DNA of 64,000 nt from Epilithonimonas hispanica (GCF_003385395.1 NZ_QNUG01000015.1:1-64000), one strand, 5' to 3'. Numbered from the stretch's first letter, positions 16,961 to 25,662 are shown. The notes: a model not told the origin generated them from the sequence alone. Translations and numbers: made by a program.

Positions 16961-17506
16961 ATGAGAAATCATTTCTTTAATTTTTCAATTCTATTGATAA
17001 CATCATCCATATTCAGTTGTAATAAGATTGAAAAACAAGTTAATGATGAAAGCGAGCTTGTCCCATCAAAATATATTGAACAAAATCAATCTGACACATT
17101 AAAAGAACCAAATTATATCGCAATATTTGACCAAGATTCGAAGAAAAAAACTAAACTTTCAATAAACGAACTGAGAATTATCAATCATAATCTAATTAAA
17201 GGAGTTAATGATTATAACGATAAATTAAAAATCAGATTAGAGAAATGGAATAAAGAGAGCAAAACATCAACTTTAGATTTCGAAAAAGAAAAACTAAATC
17301 TAAGATATTTTTATCGACAGTATTTTGTTTCCACAAACGAATCAGGAGATAAAATTGTAAATGTGTTTTGTTTTTGTGTTTATTACGATGATGATTGGAG
17401 AAAGAATCAAGTCTATGTAATGGATGGTGGAAATTGCTATTTGAACATTACAATTAATATTACTAAAAATAAAATAGAATATTTCGGAACCCACGGAGAA
17501 GCATAG
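16961..17506 (+). CDS. Hypothetical lipoprotein
   Basis: I do not recognise a family. The 181-residue protein starts with a lipoprotein signal (lipobox SIFSC, cysteine at residue 20). The mature part is highly charged and helical in the middle (KIRLEKWNKES). It ends with a compact stretch containing three aromatic-cysteine motifs (VFCFCVYYDDDW, GGNCYLNI) that may form a small beta domain. It follows the amidase closely and shares its terminator, so the two are probably expressed together. Confidence 0.75.
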   Translation: MRNHFFNFSILLITSSIFSCNKIEKQVNDESELVPSKYIEQNQSDTLKEPNYIAIFDQDSKKKTKLSINELRIINHNLIKGVNDYNDKLKIRLEKWNKESKTSTLDFEKEKLNLRYFYRQYFVSTNESGDKIVNVFCFCVYYDDDWRKNQVYVMDGGNCYLNITINITKNKIEYFGTHGEA

Positions 17507-17512
17507 CATAGA

Positions 17513-17542
17513 AAAGCCTCGAAAAATAATTTTCGAGGCTTT
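17513..17542. terminator. Bidirectional terminator between lipoprotein gene and prmA
   Basis: AAAGCCTCGAAAA (17513-17525) and TTTTCGAGGCTTT (17530-17542) form a 13-bp perfect stem. A- and T-rich flanks allow it to serve both convergent genes. Confidence 0.9.
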
Positions 17543-17558
17543 ATTACATTAAGAAATC

Positions 17559-18386
17559 TTACTTACTCAACAACAAAGAAACCCATTCTTCTCTTTGGAT
17601 TTTCTTTTCGAGTCTTAGATTTTGTTCTGTACAGACTTCCAAAATATCATCGACATCAAAGAAACACAATCCTGACAACAATAATTTCCCGCCATCTTCC
17701 AAAACGGAAACATAAGTCGGAATATCGGAAATCAGAATATTTCTATTGATGTTAGCTAAGATAATTTCGAATTTTTCTTTTCCAAGATTATCAGCAGTTC
17801 CAAGTTCAATATCTAATTCTACATTATTACGTTCTGCATTTTCTTTAGAGTTTTCTACAGACCATTCGTCAATATCGATGGCTACAGTTCTTCCTGCTCC
17901 TTTCTGCTTAGCAAAAATCGCTAAAACCGAAGTTCCGCAACCCATATCAAGAACTTTTTTGTTCTCCAAATCCATATCCAACATCTGCTGAATCATCAAA
18001 TGCGTCGTAGGATGATGACCTGTTCCGAAAGACATTTTTGGCTGAATCACAATCTCGTGCATATTGGGGTTTGGTTCGTGAAATTCTGCTCGGATAAGGA
18101 CTTTATTTTCAACATTTATTGGAGAGAAATTCTTCTCCCATTCCTCGTTCCAGTTGATATTTGGCATTTCTTCGTAAGAATAATGTACTTCAACATCCGG
18201 ATTTTGAAATAGTGAAATATTTTTCAATTCTTCTTCTTTGAAAAGGTCTTTTTGAATATACCCTAAAATCCCGTCATATTCTTCGGTGAAGCTGTCAAAA
18301 CCGATTTCTATCAGTTCTGCCATCAATATTTCGTTCCAAGGTTGGAGAGGTTTTATTTTGAAATTAAATTCTAAGTAAGCTGCCAT
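17559..18386 (-). CDS. prmA: Ribosomal protein L11 methyltransferase
   Basis: PrmA trimethylates lysines and the N-terminus of ribosomal protein L11. The N-terminal substrate-binding domain (about residues 1-95) resembles an RNA-binding fold and has NWNEEWEKNF near its end. The SAM-binding domain carries MSFGTGHHPTTHLM, LDMGCGTSVLAIFAKQKGA and AIDIDEWSVENS, and the conserved LANINRNIL near residue 210. At 275 residues it is slightly shorter than the E. coli enzyme. The -7 box is TAAATTTG (18400-18407), only about 14 bases before the ATG. Confidence 0.93.
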   Translation of the reverse strand: MAAYLEFNFKIKPLQPWNEILMAELIEIGFDSFTEEYDGILGYIQKDLFKEEELKNISLFQNPDVEVHYSYEEMPNINWNEEWEKNFSPINVENKVLIRAEFHEPNPNMHEIVIQPKMSFGTGHHPTTHLMIQQMLDMDLENKKVLDMGCGTSVLAIFAKQKGAGRTVAIDIDEWSVENSKENAERNNVELDIELGTADNLGKEKFEIILANINRNILISDIPTYVSVLEDGGKLLLSGLCFFDVDDILEVCTEQNLRLEKKIQREEWVSLLLSK

Positions 18387-18399
18387 TTTTGATTTTTTG

Positions 18400-18407
18400 C
18401 AAATTTA
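18400..18407 (-). promoter_or_regulatory. Probable -7 box of prmA
   Basis: The minus strand reads TAAATTTG. Predicted transcription starts near 18396, leaving a leader of about 10 bases. A clear TTG at -33 is not seen. Confidence 0.5.
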
Positions 18408-18446
18408 GTTCATTTTAGAAACTATTTAAACTTCTTTGAAAAATTA

Positions 18447-18508
18447 AACCACATAGACACATAGTTTTTAAACAGTTCAAATAGTTTTCCCTATGTGTCT
18501 ATGTGGTT
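18447..18508. repeat. Inverted repeat AACCACATAGACACATAG (family B, copy 1)
   Basis: AACCACATAGACACATAG (18447-18464) and its exact reverse complement (18491-18508) enclose a 26-base loop. A longer element with similar ends lies at 26736-26853. It sits between the TonB receptor stop and the prmA start and may act as the terminator of the receptor gene. Confidence 0.85.
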
Positions 18509-18516
18509 AATAAGCT

Positions 18517-20316
18517 TTATTTCATTTTAATCTGATAAGTAAATCCTAAGTGAAACCATCGTCCAGGCATTGGAACCAGATTGGTTTCTACATATTTTGT
18601 ATTCGTCAGGTTATTGATTAAAACATAAAAATTAAGGTCTTTGATTCGGAAATTAAGTTGTTCATCCAAAACATTATAACTTCCAAGATTCACACGTTCC
18701 GAATATTTATAAATCAATTGATTGCTGAAAAATTTCAAAAACTTAACATCTAATTGCGCTACAAACTGATGTTTCAGATTTTGCAATGCATATCTGGAAA
18801 GCTCCTTATTTTTATATTGATTATCAAGATAGGTATAACTCAATCTATAATTTAGAAACGGAAATAATTGATGTTTGAATTCTGTTTCGAAACCTTTGAG
18901 ATGAATCTTTCCAACATTTTCCGCTGTCCAAGGACTTTCTTCTGTTGGTTTAAGCCAATCAATACCGTCGTTGGTATTTCTAATAAAACCACTCGCTTTC
19001 GCTAAGATTTTTTCATTCTGGAATCGATAGCCTAATTCTGATGAAACAGCACTTTCCGGAACCAAATTTGGATTTCCAATTTCTGTCGGACTCACATAAT
19101 AAAGGTCGGTAAAAGTTGGAATTCTGAAACCTTTAGAAACAGCTCCAAAAACCTTATGATTCGGATTAAAGATAAAACCAACATCCACTCCCGGATAAAG
19201 AAAATTATCACCAGAATAATTCGCCCAACTCGCCCCAGGATTGATTTCTAATTTCTGATTAAAGAATCGGAATTGATGGTCAAAAAACACCTGCGTCACA
19301 TCTCTTTCTCTATCTCCGAGATTACTACTTACCAAAAATTCTTTTCTGTAATCCACCCCAATACTTGTAGTCCCAACCGAAGATTCATAAGAAGCATTCA
19401 CAGTTCCACCAACATTATTTCCGATGTGCATATTTCTGTAACCAGCCGGATTTGAGCGCGTGTAGAGATACATATCTTGTCCTCTTCTCCAATAAACACT
19501 CGAATTAATTGATAAGTTATTGAACTTCTGCTGATATTGTAAACTTACAACAGAAGCCTGCGTTTCTTCATATTGATTAATAGCCGATGGCGATGCATAA
19601 AAACCATTCGCACCAAATTTCTTCTCAGAAAAACCAGCTTGCAAACTAAGACTTCCATCATTCAATTTTAATTTATTTTGATAGAAGAAGTTTCTGATTT
19701 GATAATCTGTATTGAAACGATAACCGTCGGAAGCACCATTGCTTATTGAGAAAAGATTCGTGAATTTCTCCGAACCAAAGGTTGCAGAAGCTGACAAATC
19801 ATAAGTTTTGAAATCGCCACCTTGCGCTTTTATCGTTACTTGTTCTTCGGAAGAAGTTTTAGTAACGATGTTAATTACACCAGCGTAAACATTCTGTCCG
19901 TAAAGTTTTGCCGATGAGCCTTTAATAATTTCAATTCGTTCAACTGCTGAGATATCAAACGGAATATTAAACGTATTATGACCAGTCTGCGAATCGTTCA
20001 TTCTAATGCCATTTACCAAAATCAAAACCTGTTCAAAAGAACTTCCTCTAATCGTAATATCGCTCTGAACACCATTAGAACCTCGTCTTTTGATATCCAA
20101 CCCGGAATGAAATTGCAACAATTCATCAATGCTAGTTGCCGGACTATTTTGGATTTGTTGTTTCGTTATAACGACTACATTTTCATTAACATCGTTATAA
20201 GGCGTTGATAAAAAACGACCTTGTAAATTAACTTCATCAATCTCTTTTTCCTTGTTCTGAGCTATTGTATTAATAGACAATACGCAAATTGACAAAGCTG
20301 TAATAGTTCTTTTCAT
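18517..20316 (-). CDS. TonB-dependent outer-membrane receptor (BtuB-like)
   Basis: A 599-residue TonB-dependent receptor of the small, BtuB-like type. After a signal peptide (MKRTITALSICVLSINTIAQ) comes the plug domain with VVVITKQQIQNSPATSIDELL, DITIRGSSFEQVLILVNGIR and VERIEIIKGSSAKLYGQNVYAGVINIVTK. A 22-strand barrel follows, with RIPTFTDLYYVSPTEIGNPNL. The protein lacks the carboxypeptidase-like N-terminal domain of SusC proteins. Cobalamin is a common ligand of this subfamily, but iron chelates are possible. The short leader shows no B12-box, so a cobalamin riboswitch is not supported. It has its own promoter upstream. Confidence 0.88.
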   Translation of the reverse strand: MKRTITALSICVLSINTIAQNKEKEIDEVNLQGRFLSTPYNDVNENVVVITKQQIQNSPATSIDELLQFHSGLDIKRRGSNGVQSDITIRGSSFEQVLILVNGIRMNDSQTGHNTFNIPFDISAVERIEIIKGSSAKLYGQNVYAGVINIVTKTSSEEQVTIKAQGGDFKTYDLSASATFGSEKFTNLFSISNGASDGYRFNTDYQIRNFFYQNKLKLNDGSLSLQAGFSEKKFGANGFYASPSAINQYEETQASVVSLQYQQKFNNLSINSSVYWRRGQDMYLYTRSNPAGYRNMHIGNNVGGTVNASYESSVGTTSIGVDYRKEFLVSSNLGDRERDVTQVFFDHQFRFFNQKLEINPGASWANYSGDNFLYPGVDVGFIFNPNHKVFGAVSKGFRIPTFTDLYYVSPTEIGNPNLVPESAVSSELGYRFQNEKILAKASGFIRNTNDGIDWLKPTEESPWTAENVGKIHLKGFETEFKHQLFPFLNYRLSYTYLDNQYKNKELSRYALQNLKHQFVAQLDVKFLKFFSNQLIYKYSERVNLGSYNVLDEQLNFRIKDLNFYVLINNLTNTKYVETNLVPMPGRWFHLGFTYQIKMK

Positions 20317-20382
20317 ATTTAATTTTTATTAGTTCAAAAGATTATTCTCACAGTTTAAATTTCCCTTTTGAATAATTGGGCG

Positions 20383-20411
20383 CAAATTTAGAAATTAACA
20401 TTAATCTGCAA
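20383..20411 (-). promoter_or_regulatory. Promoter of the TonB receptor gene
   Basis: On the minus strand TTG (20409-20411) and TAAATTTG (20383-20390) are 18 bp apart. Transcription would start about 62 bases before the ATG. Confidence 0.6.
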
Positions 20412-20477
20412 TCAAATTAATTGAGAAAACTTAAAATGTTAATTTGAAAACTTATCTCAAATCGATTTAATTTTTCG

Positions 20478-20485
20478 TAAATTTG
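20478..20485 (+). promoter_or_regulatory. Probable -7 box of uvrA
   Basis: TAAATTTG lies 17 bases before the uvrA ATG, predicting a leader of about 14 bases. No TTG at -33 is visible. No SOS-like palindrome was recognised. Confidence 0.5.
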
Positions 20486-20502
20486 TTGGTCTTATTTTTA
20501 CT

Positions 20503-23292
20503 ATGGCTACAGCTTCTGAAATCGATATCAAAAAATATATTTTCGTTAAAAACGCACATCTTAACAACCTGAAACACATCGACGTTCTGATTCCAAAGAA
20601 CAAACTGATTGTTATCACAGGTGTCTCCGGAAGTGGTAAATCGTCGCTCGCTTTTGACACGATTTACGCTGAAGGACAGAGAAGATATGTGGAAAGTTTG
20701 AGTTCCTATGCACGTCAGTTTTTGGGTAAATTAGAAAAACCGAAAATCGATGATATCAAAGGTCTAGCACCTTCTATTGCGATTCAGCAGAAGGTAATTT
20801 CGTCCAATCCGCGTTCTACAGTTGGAACTTCTACGGAGATTTATGATTATCTTAAATTATTCTACGCCAGAGTTGGAAGAACTTTTTCGCCAATTTCGGG
20901 AGAAGAAGTGAAGAAAGACAGCGTAACCGACGTGATTGATTTCATCAAGAATTCTAAAAAAGACTCTACTTTTTTACTGTTAGCGCCTTTGACATTTGAA
21001 GTTAAAACATTTGCAGAATTACTGAAAACCCTTAAAGTTTCAGGATTTACAAGATTGGAAGTTAACGGCAATGTTGCAGGAATCGAGGATTTGGAAAGTT
21101 TCGGATTCACGCCGGAAAAAGATATGACAATCAATCTCGTGATTGACAGATTCAGTTATGAGGAAGATGAGAATTTCTTGCAAAGATTGGCAGATTCTAT
21201 CCAAATGGCTTTCTACGAAGGTCACGGCTATTGTTCACTTAAAAATACAGACACAGGAAAAATCCGTGAATTTTCTAATAAATTTGAATTGGACGGCATT
21301 GTTTTCAACGAACCGAATGTTCATTATTTCAGTTTTAACAATCCTTATGGCGCTTGTCCAACTTGCGAAGGTTACGGAAAAGTGATTGGAATTGATGAAG
21401 ATTTGGTGATTCCGAATAAAAATTTGTCGCTTCACGAGGACGCTGTTGCTTCTTGGAAAGGAGAAAGTATGAGCGAGTGGAAAAAGGAATTTATGAAAAA
21501 AGCCAAAGATTTCCCTATTCATAAGCCTTATCATCAACTCACCAAAGAACAGAAACAATTGCTTTGGAGAGGCGATAAAACCAGAAGTTTTCCAAGCATT
21601 GACAACTTCTTCAAAATGCTGGAGGAAAATCTTTACAAAATCCAGTATAGAGTAATGCTTTCTCGCTATCGTGGAAAAACAGGATGCCCAACTTGTGAAG
21701 GATTAAGATTGAGAGAAGAAACAAGCTGGGTAAAAATTGACGGACACAATATTCAGTCTTTGATTGAATTACCTTTGGACGAATTGCTTCCATTAATCAA
21801 AAATTTTAAACTTAACGACCACGATAAAGAAATCGCCAAACGTCTGACTTACGAAATTGAAACAAGACTGGAATTTTTGACTAAAGTTGGTTTGGGTTAT
21901 CTGACCTTAAACCGGACATCGAACACACTTTCCGGAGGAGAAAGTCAGAGAATCAATCTGGCAACAAGTTTAGGAAGCTCGCTCGTTGGTTCGATATATA
22001 TTCTGGATGAGCCAAGTATTGGTTTGCATTCCCGAGATACTGAAAATCTGATTGGCGTTTTAAAACAACTTCGAGACCTTGGAAATACCGTAATCGTTGT
22101 AGAACACGATGAAGATGTGATGCGAGAAGCAGATTATGTCATCGACATTGGTCCGGAAGCGGGTTATCTTGGTGGTGATTTGGTTTTCAGTGGTAATTAT
22201 AAAGAAATGCTGAAAGCTGATACTTTGACCGCAAAATACTTGAATGGCGATTTGAAAATCGAAGTTCCAAGCAAACGAAGAAAAACAAAAGAATTCATAG
22301 AGATAAAAGGTGCTCGTCAAAATAACTTGAAGAATGTTGACGTCAATGTTCCTTTGGAATGTCTGACGGTGATTACAGGTGTTTCAGGAAGTGGAAAATC
22401 GACTTTGATGAAAGAAGTGATGACAAATGCCATCCAAATTCAGTTGGGAATGGGTGGAAAAAAAGCGGATTATGATTCTGTGACTTTCCCTTCAAGATTG
22501 ATTCAGAATATCGAATTAATTGACCAAAATCCTATTGGAAAATCGTCACGTTCCAATCCTGTAACGTATTTAAAAGCTTATGATGACATCCGAGACCTTT
22601 TCGCCAAACAAAAATCAGCGAAAGTTCAAGGTTTGAAGCCGAAACACTTCTCTTTCAATGTGGATGGCGGAAGATGTGACGAATGTAAAGGAGACGGTAT
22701 CATCACAGTTTCGATGCAGTTTATGGCAGATATTGAGCTGGAATGTGAACATTGTCACGGAACGCGTTTCAAAAAAGAAATTCTCGAAATCAAATACGAC
22801 GAAAAAAACATTTCCGATATTCTTCATATGACAGTAGATGAAGCGTTGGAATTCTTCAAAGAAAACCACGAAGAAAAAATCGCTACAAAACTGAAACCTT
22901 TGCAAGATGTTGGTTTAGGTTATCTTCAGTTGGGTCAGTCCTCTTCTACTCTTTCCGGTGGAGAAGCGCAGAGAGTTAAGCTGGCATCTTTCCTTGTGAA
23001 AGGTGTGACGACGGAAAAAACTTTGTTTGTTTTTGATGAACCTTCAACAGGATTGCATTTCCACGATATTCAAAAATTGTTGAAATCGCTTCAGGCATTG
23101 ATAGAATTGGGACATTCGGTGGTTGTGATTGAGCACCAGCCTGACATTATAAAATGTGCCGACCACATTATCGACGTCGGTCCAAATGCCGGAAAATACG
23201 GTGGAGAGATTGTTTTTACGGGAACGCCGGAAGATTTGGCTAAAGAGAAAAAGTCTTTTACTGCGAAGTATATTGCGGAGAAGTTGAAGTAA
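20503..23292 (+). CDS. uvrA: Excinuclease ABC subunit A
   Basis: UvrA recognises bulky DNA lesions and loads UvrB in nucleotide excision repair. The 929-residue protein has two ABC ATPase modules. Walker A sequences are GVSGSGKSS (K46) and GVSGSGKST, with signature motifs LSGGESQRINLA and LSGGEAQRVKLA, and Walker B LDEPSIGLH and FDEPSTGLHF. Zinc-binding cysteine pairs are CPTCEG (twice), CDECKG and CEHCHG. The order and length match UvrA1-type enzymes. It starts divergently from the TonB receptor gene and ends at a strong hairpin. Confidence 0.96.
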   Translation: MATASEIDIKKYIFVKNAHLNNLKHIDVLIPKNKLIVITGVSGSGKSSLAFDTIYAEGQRRYVESLSSYARQFLGKLEKPKIDDIKGLAPSIAIQQKVISSNPRSTVGTSTEIYDYLKLFYARVGRTFSPISGEEVKKDSVTDVIDFIKNSKKDSTFLLLAPLTFEVKTFAELLKTLKVSGFTRLEVNGNVAGIEDLESFGFTPEKDMTINLVIDRFSYEEDENFLQRLADSIQMAFYEGHGYCSLKNTDTGKIREFSNKFELDGIVFNEPNVHYFSFNNPYGACPTCEGYGKVIGIDEDLVIPNKNLSLHEDAVASWKGESMSEWKKEFMKKAKDFPIHKPYHQLTKEQKQLLWRGDKTRSFPSIDNFFKMLEENLYKIQYRVMLSRYRGKTGCPTCEGLRLREETSWVKIDGHNIQSLIELPLDELLPLIKNFKLNDHDKEIAKRLTYEIETRLEFLTKVGLGYLTLNRTSNTLSGGESQRINLATSLGSSLVGSIYILDEPSIGLHSRDTENLIGVLKQLRDLGNTVIVVEHDEDVMREADYVIDIGPEAGYLGGDLVFSGNYKEMLKADTLTAKYLNGDLKIEVPSKRRKTKEFIEIKGARQNNLKNVDVNVPLECLTVITGVSGSGKSTLMKEVMTNAIQIQLGMGGKKADYDSVTFPSRLIQNIELIDQNPIGKSSRSNPVTYLKAYDDIRDLFAKQKSAKVQGLKPKHFSFNVDGGRCDECKGDGIITVSMQFMADIELECEHCHGTRFKKEILEIKYDEKNISDILHMTVDEALEFFKENHEEKIATKLKPLQDVGLGYLQLGQSSSTLSGGEAQRVKLASFLVKGVTTEKTLFVFDEPSTGLHFHDIQKLLKSLQALIELGHSVVVIEHQPDIIKCADHIIDVGPNAGKYGGEIVFTGTPEDLAKEKKSFTAKYIAEKLK

Positions 23293-23311
23293 TAGAATCT
23301 AAGTAAATAAT

Positions 23312-23345
23312 AAAACCAAAGTCGAAAGCTTTGGTTTTTGTTTTT
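23312..23345 (+). terminator. Terminator of uvrA
   Basis: AAAACCAAAG (23312-23321) and CTTTGGTTTT (23329-23338) form a 10-bp stem followed by a T-rich run. Confidence 0.9.
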
Positions 23346-23431
23346 GTTAATCATTCCAAATATTTTATAAATTCTGTTAATTGGTTAGAATCTGATTGTC
23401 GGTTTCTATATTTTAGTACAAAAAGAAAATT

Positions 23432-24862
23432 ATGATGAAACTTAAATTTAGCATTCTAACAATTCTTCTCATCAACTTTTCAAATGCACAGTTACAAAAT
23501 CTAGGTTTTGAAAACTCAACAAATAATCTGCCTGATAATTGGAGTATAAAAAAAACAGAATCCTATGACTGGAAAATTGATAACAGTCAGAAATATCAAG
23601 GGCAAAATTCTTTTCAGATAGTAGGAAGTTCTAACAATACCAAAACATTTCAATCTTTTTATCAAAAAATCCCTATTGAAGAAAAAGGTAGAAGGAAAAT
23701 TGAAATCTCTGCTTATGTAAAATCTGAAAACATTGATGGAAAAATTAACCTTTGGTTTCAAGTTTTGGATAAAGATGGCAACAAAATAAATTCCGGAACT
23801 ACTAATACTCAAGAAAACTCAATAGTTATAAATAGTGATTGGACAAAATACAGATTGCAATTCATCATTGATGAGTATGCAAAAAATTTAAAAATCGGAG
23901 GATTATTAGCAGGTTCAGGTAATGTTTGGTTTGATAATTTTGAACTGAAAGTAATTGATTTATCCGATACAAAACCATCAAAAATCGCCTCAGATTATAT
24001 TGAATATTTCAAAAACTTAATTAAAACTAAATCTATGTTCCTAGACAAAATAGATTGGAACATTGTGGACGAAAACATCAAAAAATTATCCGAAGGTATG
24101 GAAACCATTGATGACACAAAACCTGCAATACAATATATGATGAATGTATTGAAAGGTTCCGGAGACATCCATTCTTTCATTGTCTCGAAAAAAAGTACAG
24201 AGGCAAAAAAGACATCAAATACGAAAGGAATAGAACCGGAATATAAATTAATCGACTCCAAAATTGGTTATATTATGGTTCCGGGATTTGCCACATCCAA
24301 TACAGAAATCGGAAATCAGTTTGCCTCGAAAATCAATGAAATGATAAAAAAACTGGATTCTGAAAACGAAATCGCAGGTTGGATTGTAGACCTGAGAACC
24401 AATACGGGAGGAAGTATATATCCGATGATACTGGGGCTCGAGAGCCTTTTGGGAGATGGTACTTTAGGATATTTTGTTACTAAAGAAAAAAATGTTCCTT
24501 GGATATTAGAAAAAGGAAAATTTGGCAAAAATGAAATACCGCAACCCTATAAATTAAAAAAATTCAATTCTAAAATTGCCATTTTGATTGGAAAAAAGAC
24601 AGGAAGCGCAGGTGAAGCTACTGTAATCTCGTTCATTGGTAAAAACAATGTGAAGCTGTTCGGGCAACCGACTGCCGGTTTGACCTCGGCTAACTCTTCT
24701 TTTCCTTTGAGCGATGGCAGGAGTCTTGCCTTGGCAACTTCTTTTGAAATGGACAGAACGGGAAAAGAATATCGCGAGAAAATAAATCCAGATGTTTTTG
24801 TAGAATCAATTCCAGACAAGGATTTAGAATTAGAAACAGCGAAAAGTTGGATTTTGGAATAA
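23432..24862 (+). CDS. Secreted S41-family peptidase with N-terminal beta-sandwich domain
   Basis: The 476-residue protein has a signal peptide (MMKLKFSILTILLINFSNA). A carbohydrate-binding-like beta-sandwich domain follows (residues about 20-170, with NLGFENS at its start and GNVWFDNFEL at its end), then a C-terminal S41 (tail-specific protease-like) domain. The latter has IGYIMVPGFA, GWIVDLRTNTGGSIYPM and the nucleophile region KKTGSAGEATVISF, where Ser392 is the likely catalytic serine. GQPTAGLTSAN follows. No PDZ domain is seen. It is probably a periplasmic or surface peptidase with unknown substrate. The stop overlaps the start of the operator-like palindrome region of the next pair. Confidence 0.85.
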   Translation: MMKLKFSILTILLINFSNAQLQNLGFENSTNNLPDNWSIKKTESYDWKIDNSQKYQGQNSFQIVGSSNNTKTFQSFYQKIPIEEKGRRKIEISAYVKSENIDGKINLWFQVLDKDGNKINSGTTNTQENSIVINSDWTKYRLQFIIDEYAKNLKIGGLLAGSGNVWFDNFELKVIDLSDTKPSKIASDYIEYFKNLIKTKSMFLDKIDWNIVDENIKKLSEGMETIDDTKPAIQYMMNVLKGSGDIHSFIVSKKSTEAKKTSNTKGIEPEYKLIDSKIGYIMVPGFATSNTEIGNQFASKINEMIKKLDSENEIAGWIVDLRTNTGGSIYPMILGLESLLGDGTLGYFVTKEKNVPWILEKGKFGKNEIPQPYKLKKFNSKIAILIGKKTGSAGEATVISFIGKNNVKLFGQPTAGLTSANSSFPLSDGRSLALATSFEMDRTGKEYREKINPDVFVESIPDKDLELETAKSWILE

Positions 24863-24865
24863 TTA

Positions 24866-24896
24866 TTCCCAAATTGGGAATTTTTATTTATATTTG
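24866..24896 (+). promoter_or_regulatory. Promoter with overlapping palindromic operator for higBA
   Basis: TTCCCAA-A-TTGGGAA (24866-24880) is a perfect palindrome around one central base. TATATTTG (24889-24896) is a perfect -7 box whose expected -33 position falls on the first bases of the palindrome. Transcription would start near 24900, ten bases before the toxin GTG. The layout fits autorepression by the antitoxin. The palindrome followed by TTTTTATTT could instead end the peptidase transcript. Confidence 0.6.
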
Positions 24897-24909
24897 TAAA
24901 AACATAAAG

Positions 24910-25203
24910 GTGCGAATTATTGCAAAAAAGATATTGAGAGATTTTTGGGATATTCATTCTGATTGTGAACAGCAATTAAAATCTTGGTATCAGGAAACCA
25001 ATCTCGCAACTTGGAAAAATCCTAACGAACTGAAAAGTGACTTTCCTAGCGCAAGTCTTCTGAACGACAATCGGGTTTGTTTTAATATCAAAGGAAATAA
25101 TTACAGACTGATTGTGAAAATTAATTATCATTATCAAATGATGTGGATTCGGTTCATAGGAACTCACGCAGAATATGATAAAATAGATGCAAACAAAATC
25201 TAA
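24910..25203 (+). CDS. higB: HigB-type toxin (type II toxin-antitoxin, mRNA interferase family)
   Basis: This 97-residue protein matches the HigB_toxin family, RelE-fold ribosome-dependent mRNA endonucleases. Visible family features are VRIIAKKILRDFW at the start, SWYQETNLATWKNPNELK, the central DNRVCFNIKGNNYRLIVKI and the end IRFIGTHAEYDKID. I place the start at GTG 24910, where the family consensus begins, rather than at an upstream ATG that would overlap the peptidase gene. The toxin comes first and the antitoxin second, the order typical of higBA. The antitoxin ATG is 4 bases after the toxin stop. Confidence 0.88.
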   Translation: MRIIAKKILRDFWDIHSDCEQQLKSWYQETNLATWKNPNELKSDFPSASLLNDNRVCFNIKGNNYRLIVKINYHYQMMWIRFIGTHAEYDKIDANKI

Positions 25204-25207
25204 TACA

Positions 25208-25564
25208 ATGACATTAAAACCAATAAAAACGGAAGAAGATTACAATCAGGTTTTAGAAAGACTTTCACAAATTTTCGACGCTAAACCAAATACCAAAGAA
25301 GGAGATGAATTGGAAATCTTGGGAATTCTTGTTGAAAAATATGAAAATGAAAATTTCCCCATCGAACTTCCAGACCCAATTGAAGCCATAAAATTCCGGA
25401 TGGAACAATTGAATTATTCTCAAAACGACCTTGCAGAAGTCATTGGATTAAAAAGCAGAGCCAGCGAAATTCTTAATAAGAAAAGGAAACTTTCCCTCGA
25501 AATGATTAGAAAACTGAGCGAAAAATTACATATTCCTACAGAAGTGTTAATCCAAGCTTATTAG
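25208..25564 (+). CDS. higA: HigA-type antitoxin with helix-turn-helix domain
   Basis: A 118-residue antitoxin. The N-terminal half, with TLKPIKTEEDYNQVLERLSQ and EGDELEILGILVEKYE, is the region that typically wraps the toxin. The C-terminal half is a Cro/C1-type helix-turn-helix (YSQNDLAEVIGLKSRASEILNKK) that should bind DNA. I chose ATG 25208 over the earlier ATG at 25187 because the family starts with MTLKPIKTE and the earlier codon lies inside the toxin gene. It probably represses its own operon through the palindrome at 24866-24880. Confidence 0.88.
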   Translation: MTLKPIKTEEDYNQVLERLSQIFDAKPNTKEGDELEILGILVEKYENENFPIELPDPIEAIKFRMEQLNYSQNDLAEVIGLKSRASEILNKKRKLSLEMIRKLSEKLHIPTEVLIQAY

Positions 25565-25566
25565 AC

Positions 25567-25590
25567 TTATCCACAAAAAAATGTGGATAA
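25567..25590. promoter_or_regulatory. Inverted pair of perfect DnaA-box sequences (hairpin)
   Basis: TTATCCACA (25567-25575) and TGTGGATAA (25582-25590) are exact reverse complements, each equal to the strong DnaA box consensus, separated by six bases of A-rich loop. It lies three bases after the higA stop. It may be a DnaA-binding site, or simply the stem of a hairpin that ends the higBA mRNA, although no T-run follows. Confidence 0.5.
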
Positions 25591-25662
25591 CCTAGAAATT
25601 TTAACATTCAGTTTACATTTCGTATTATTTTTCTTTCTAAATTTACAATAGAGATTTAGGAA

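Noticed and set aside
20317-20500. Cobalamin riboswitch before the BtuB-like receptor gene
   Set aside because: The leader is only about 66 bases from the predicted start and has no B12-box or matching stems.
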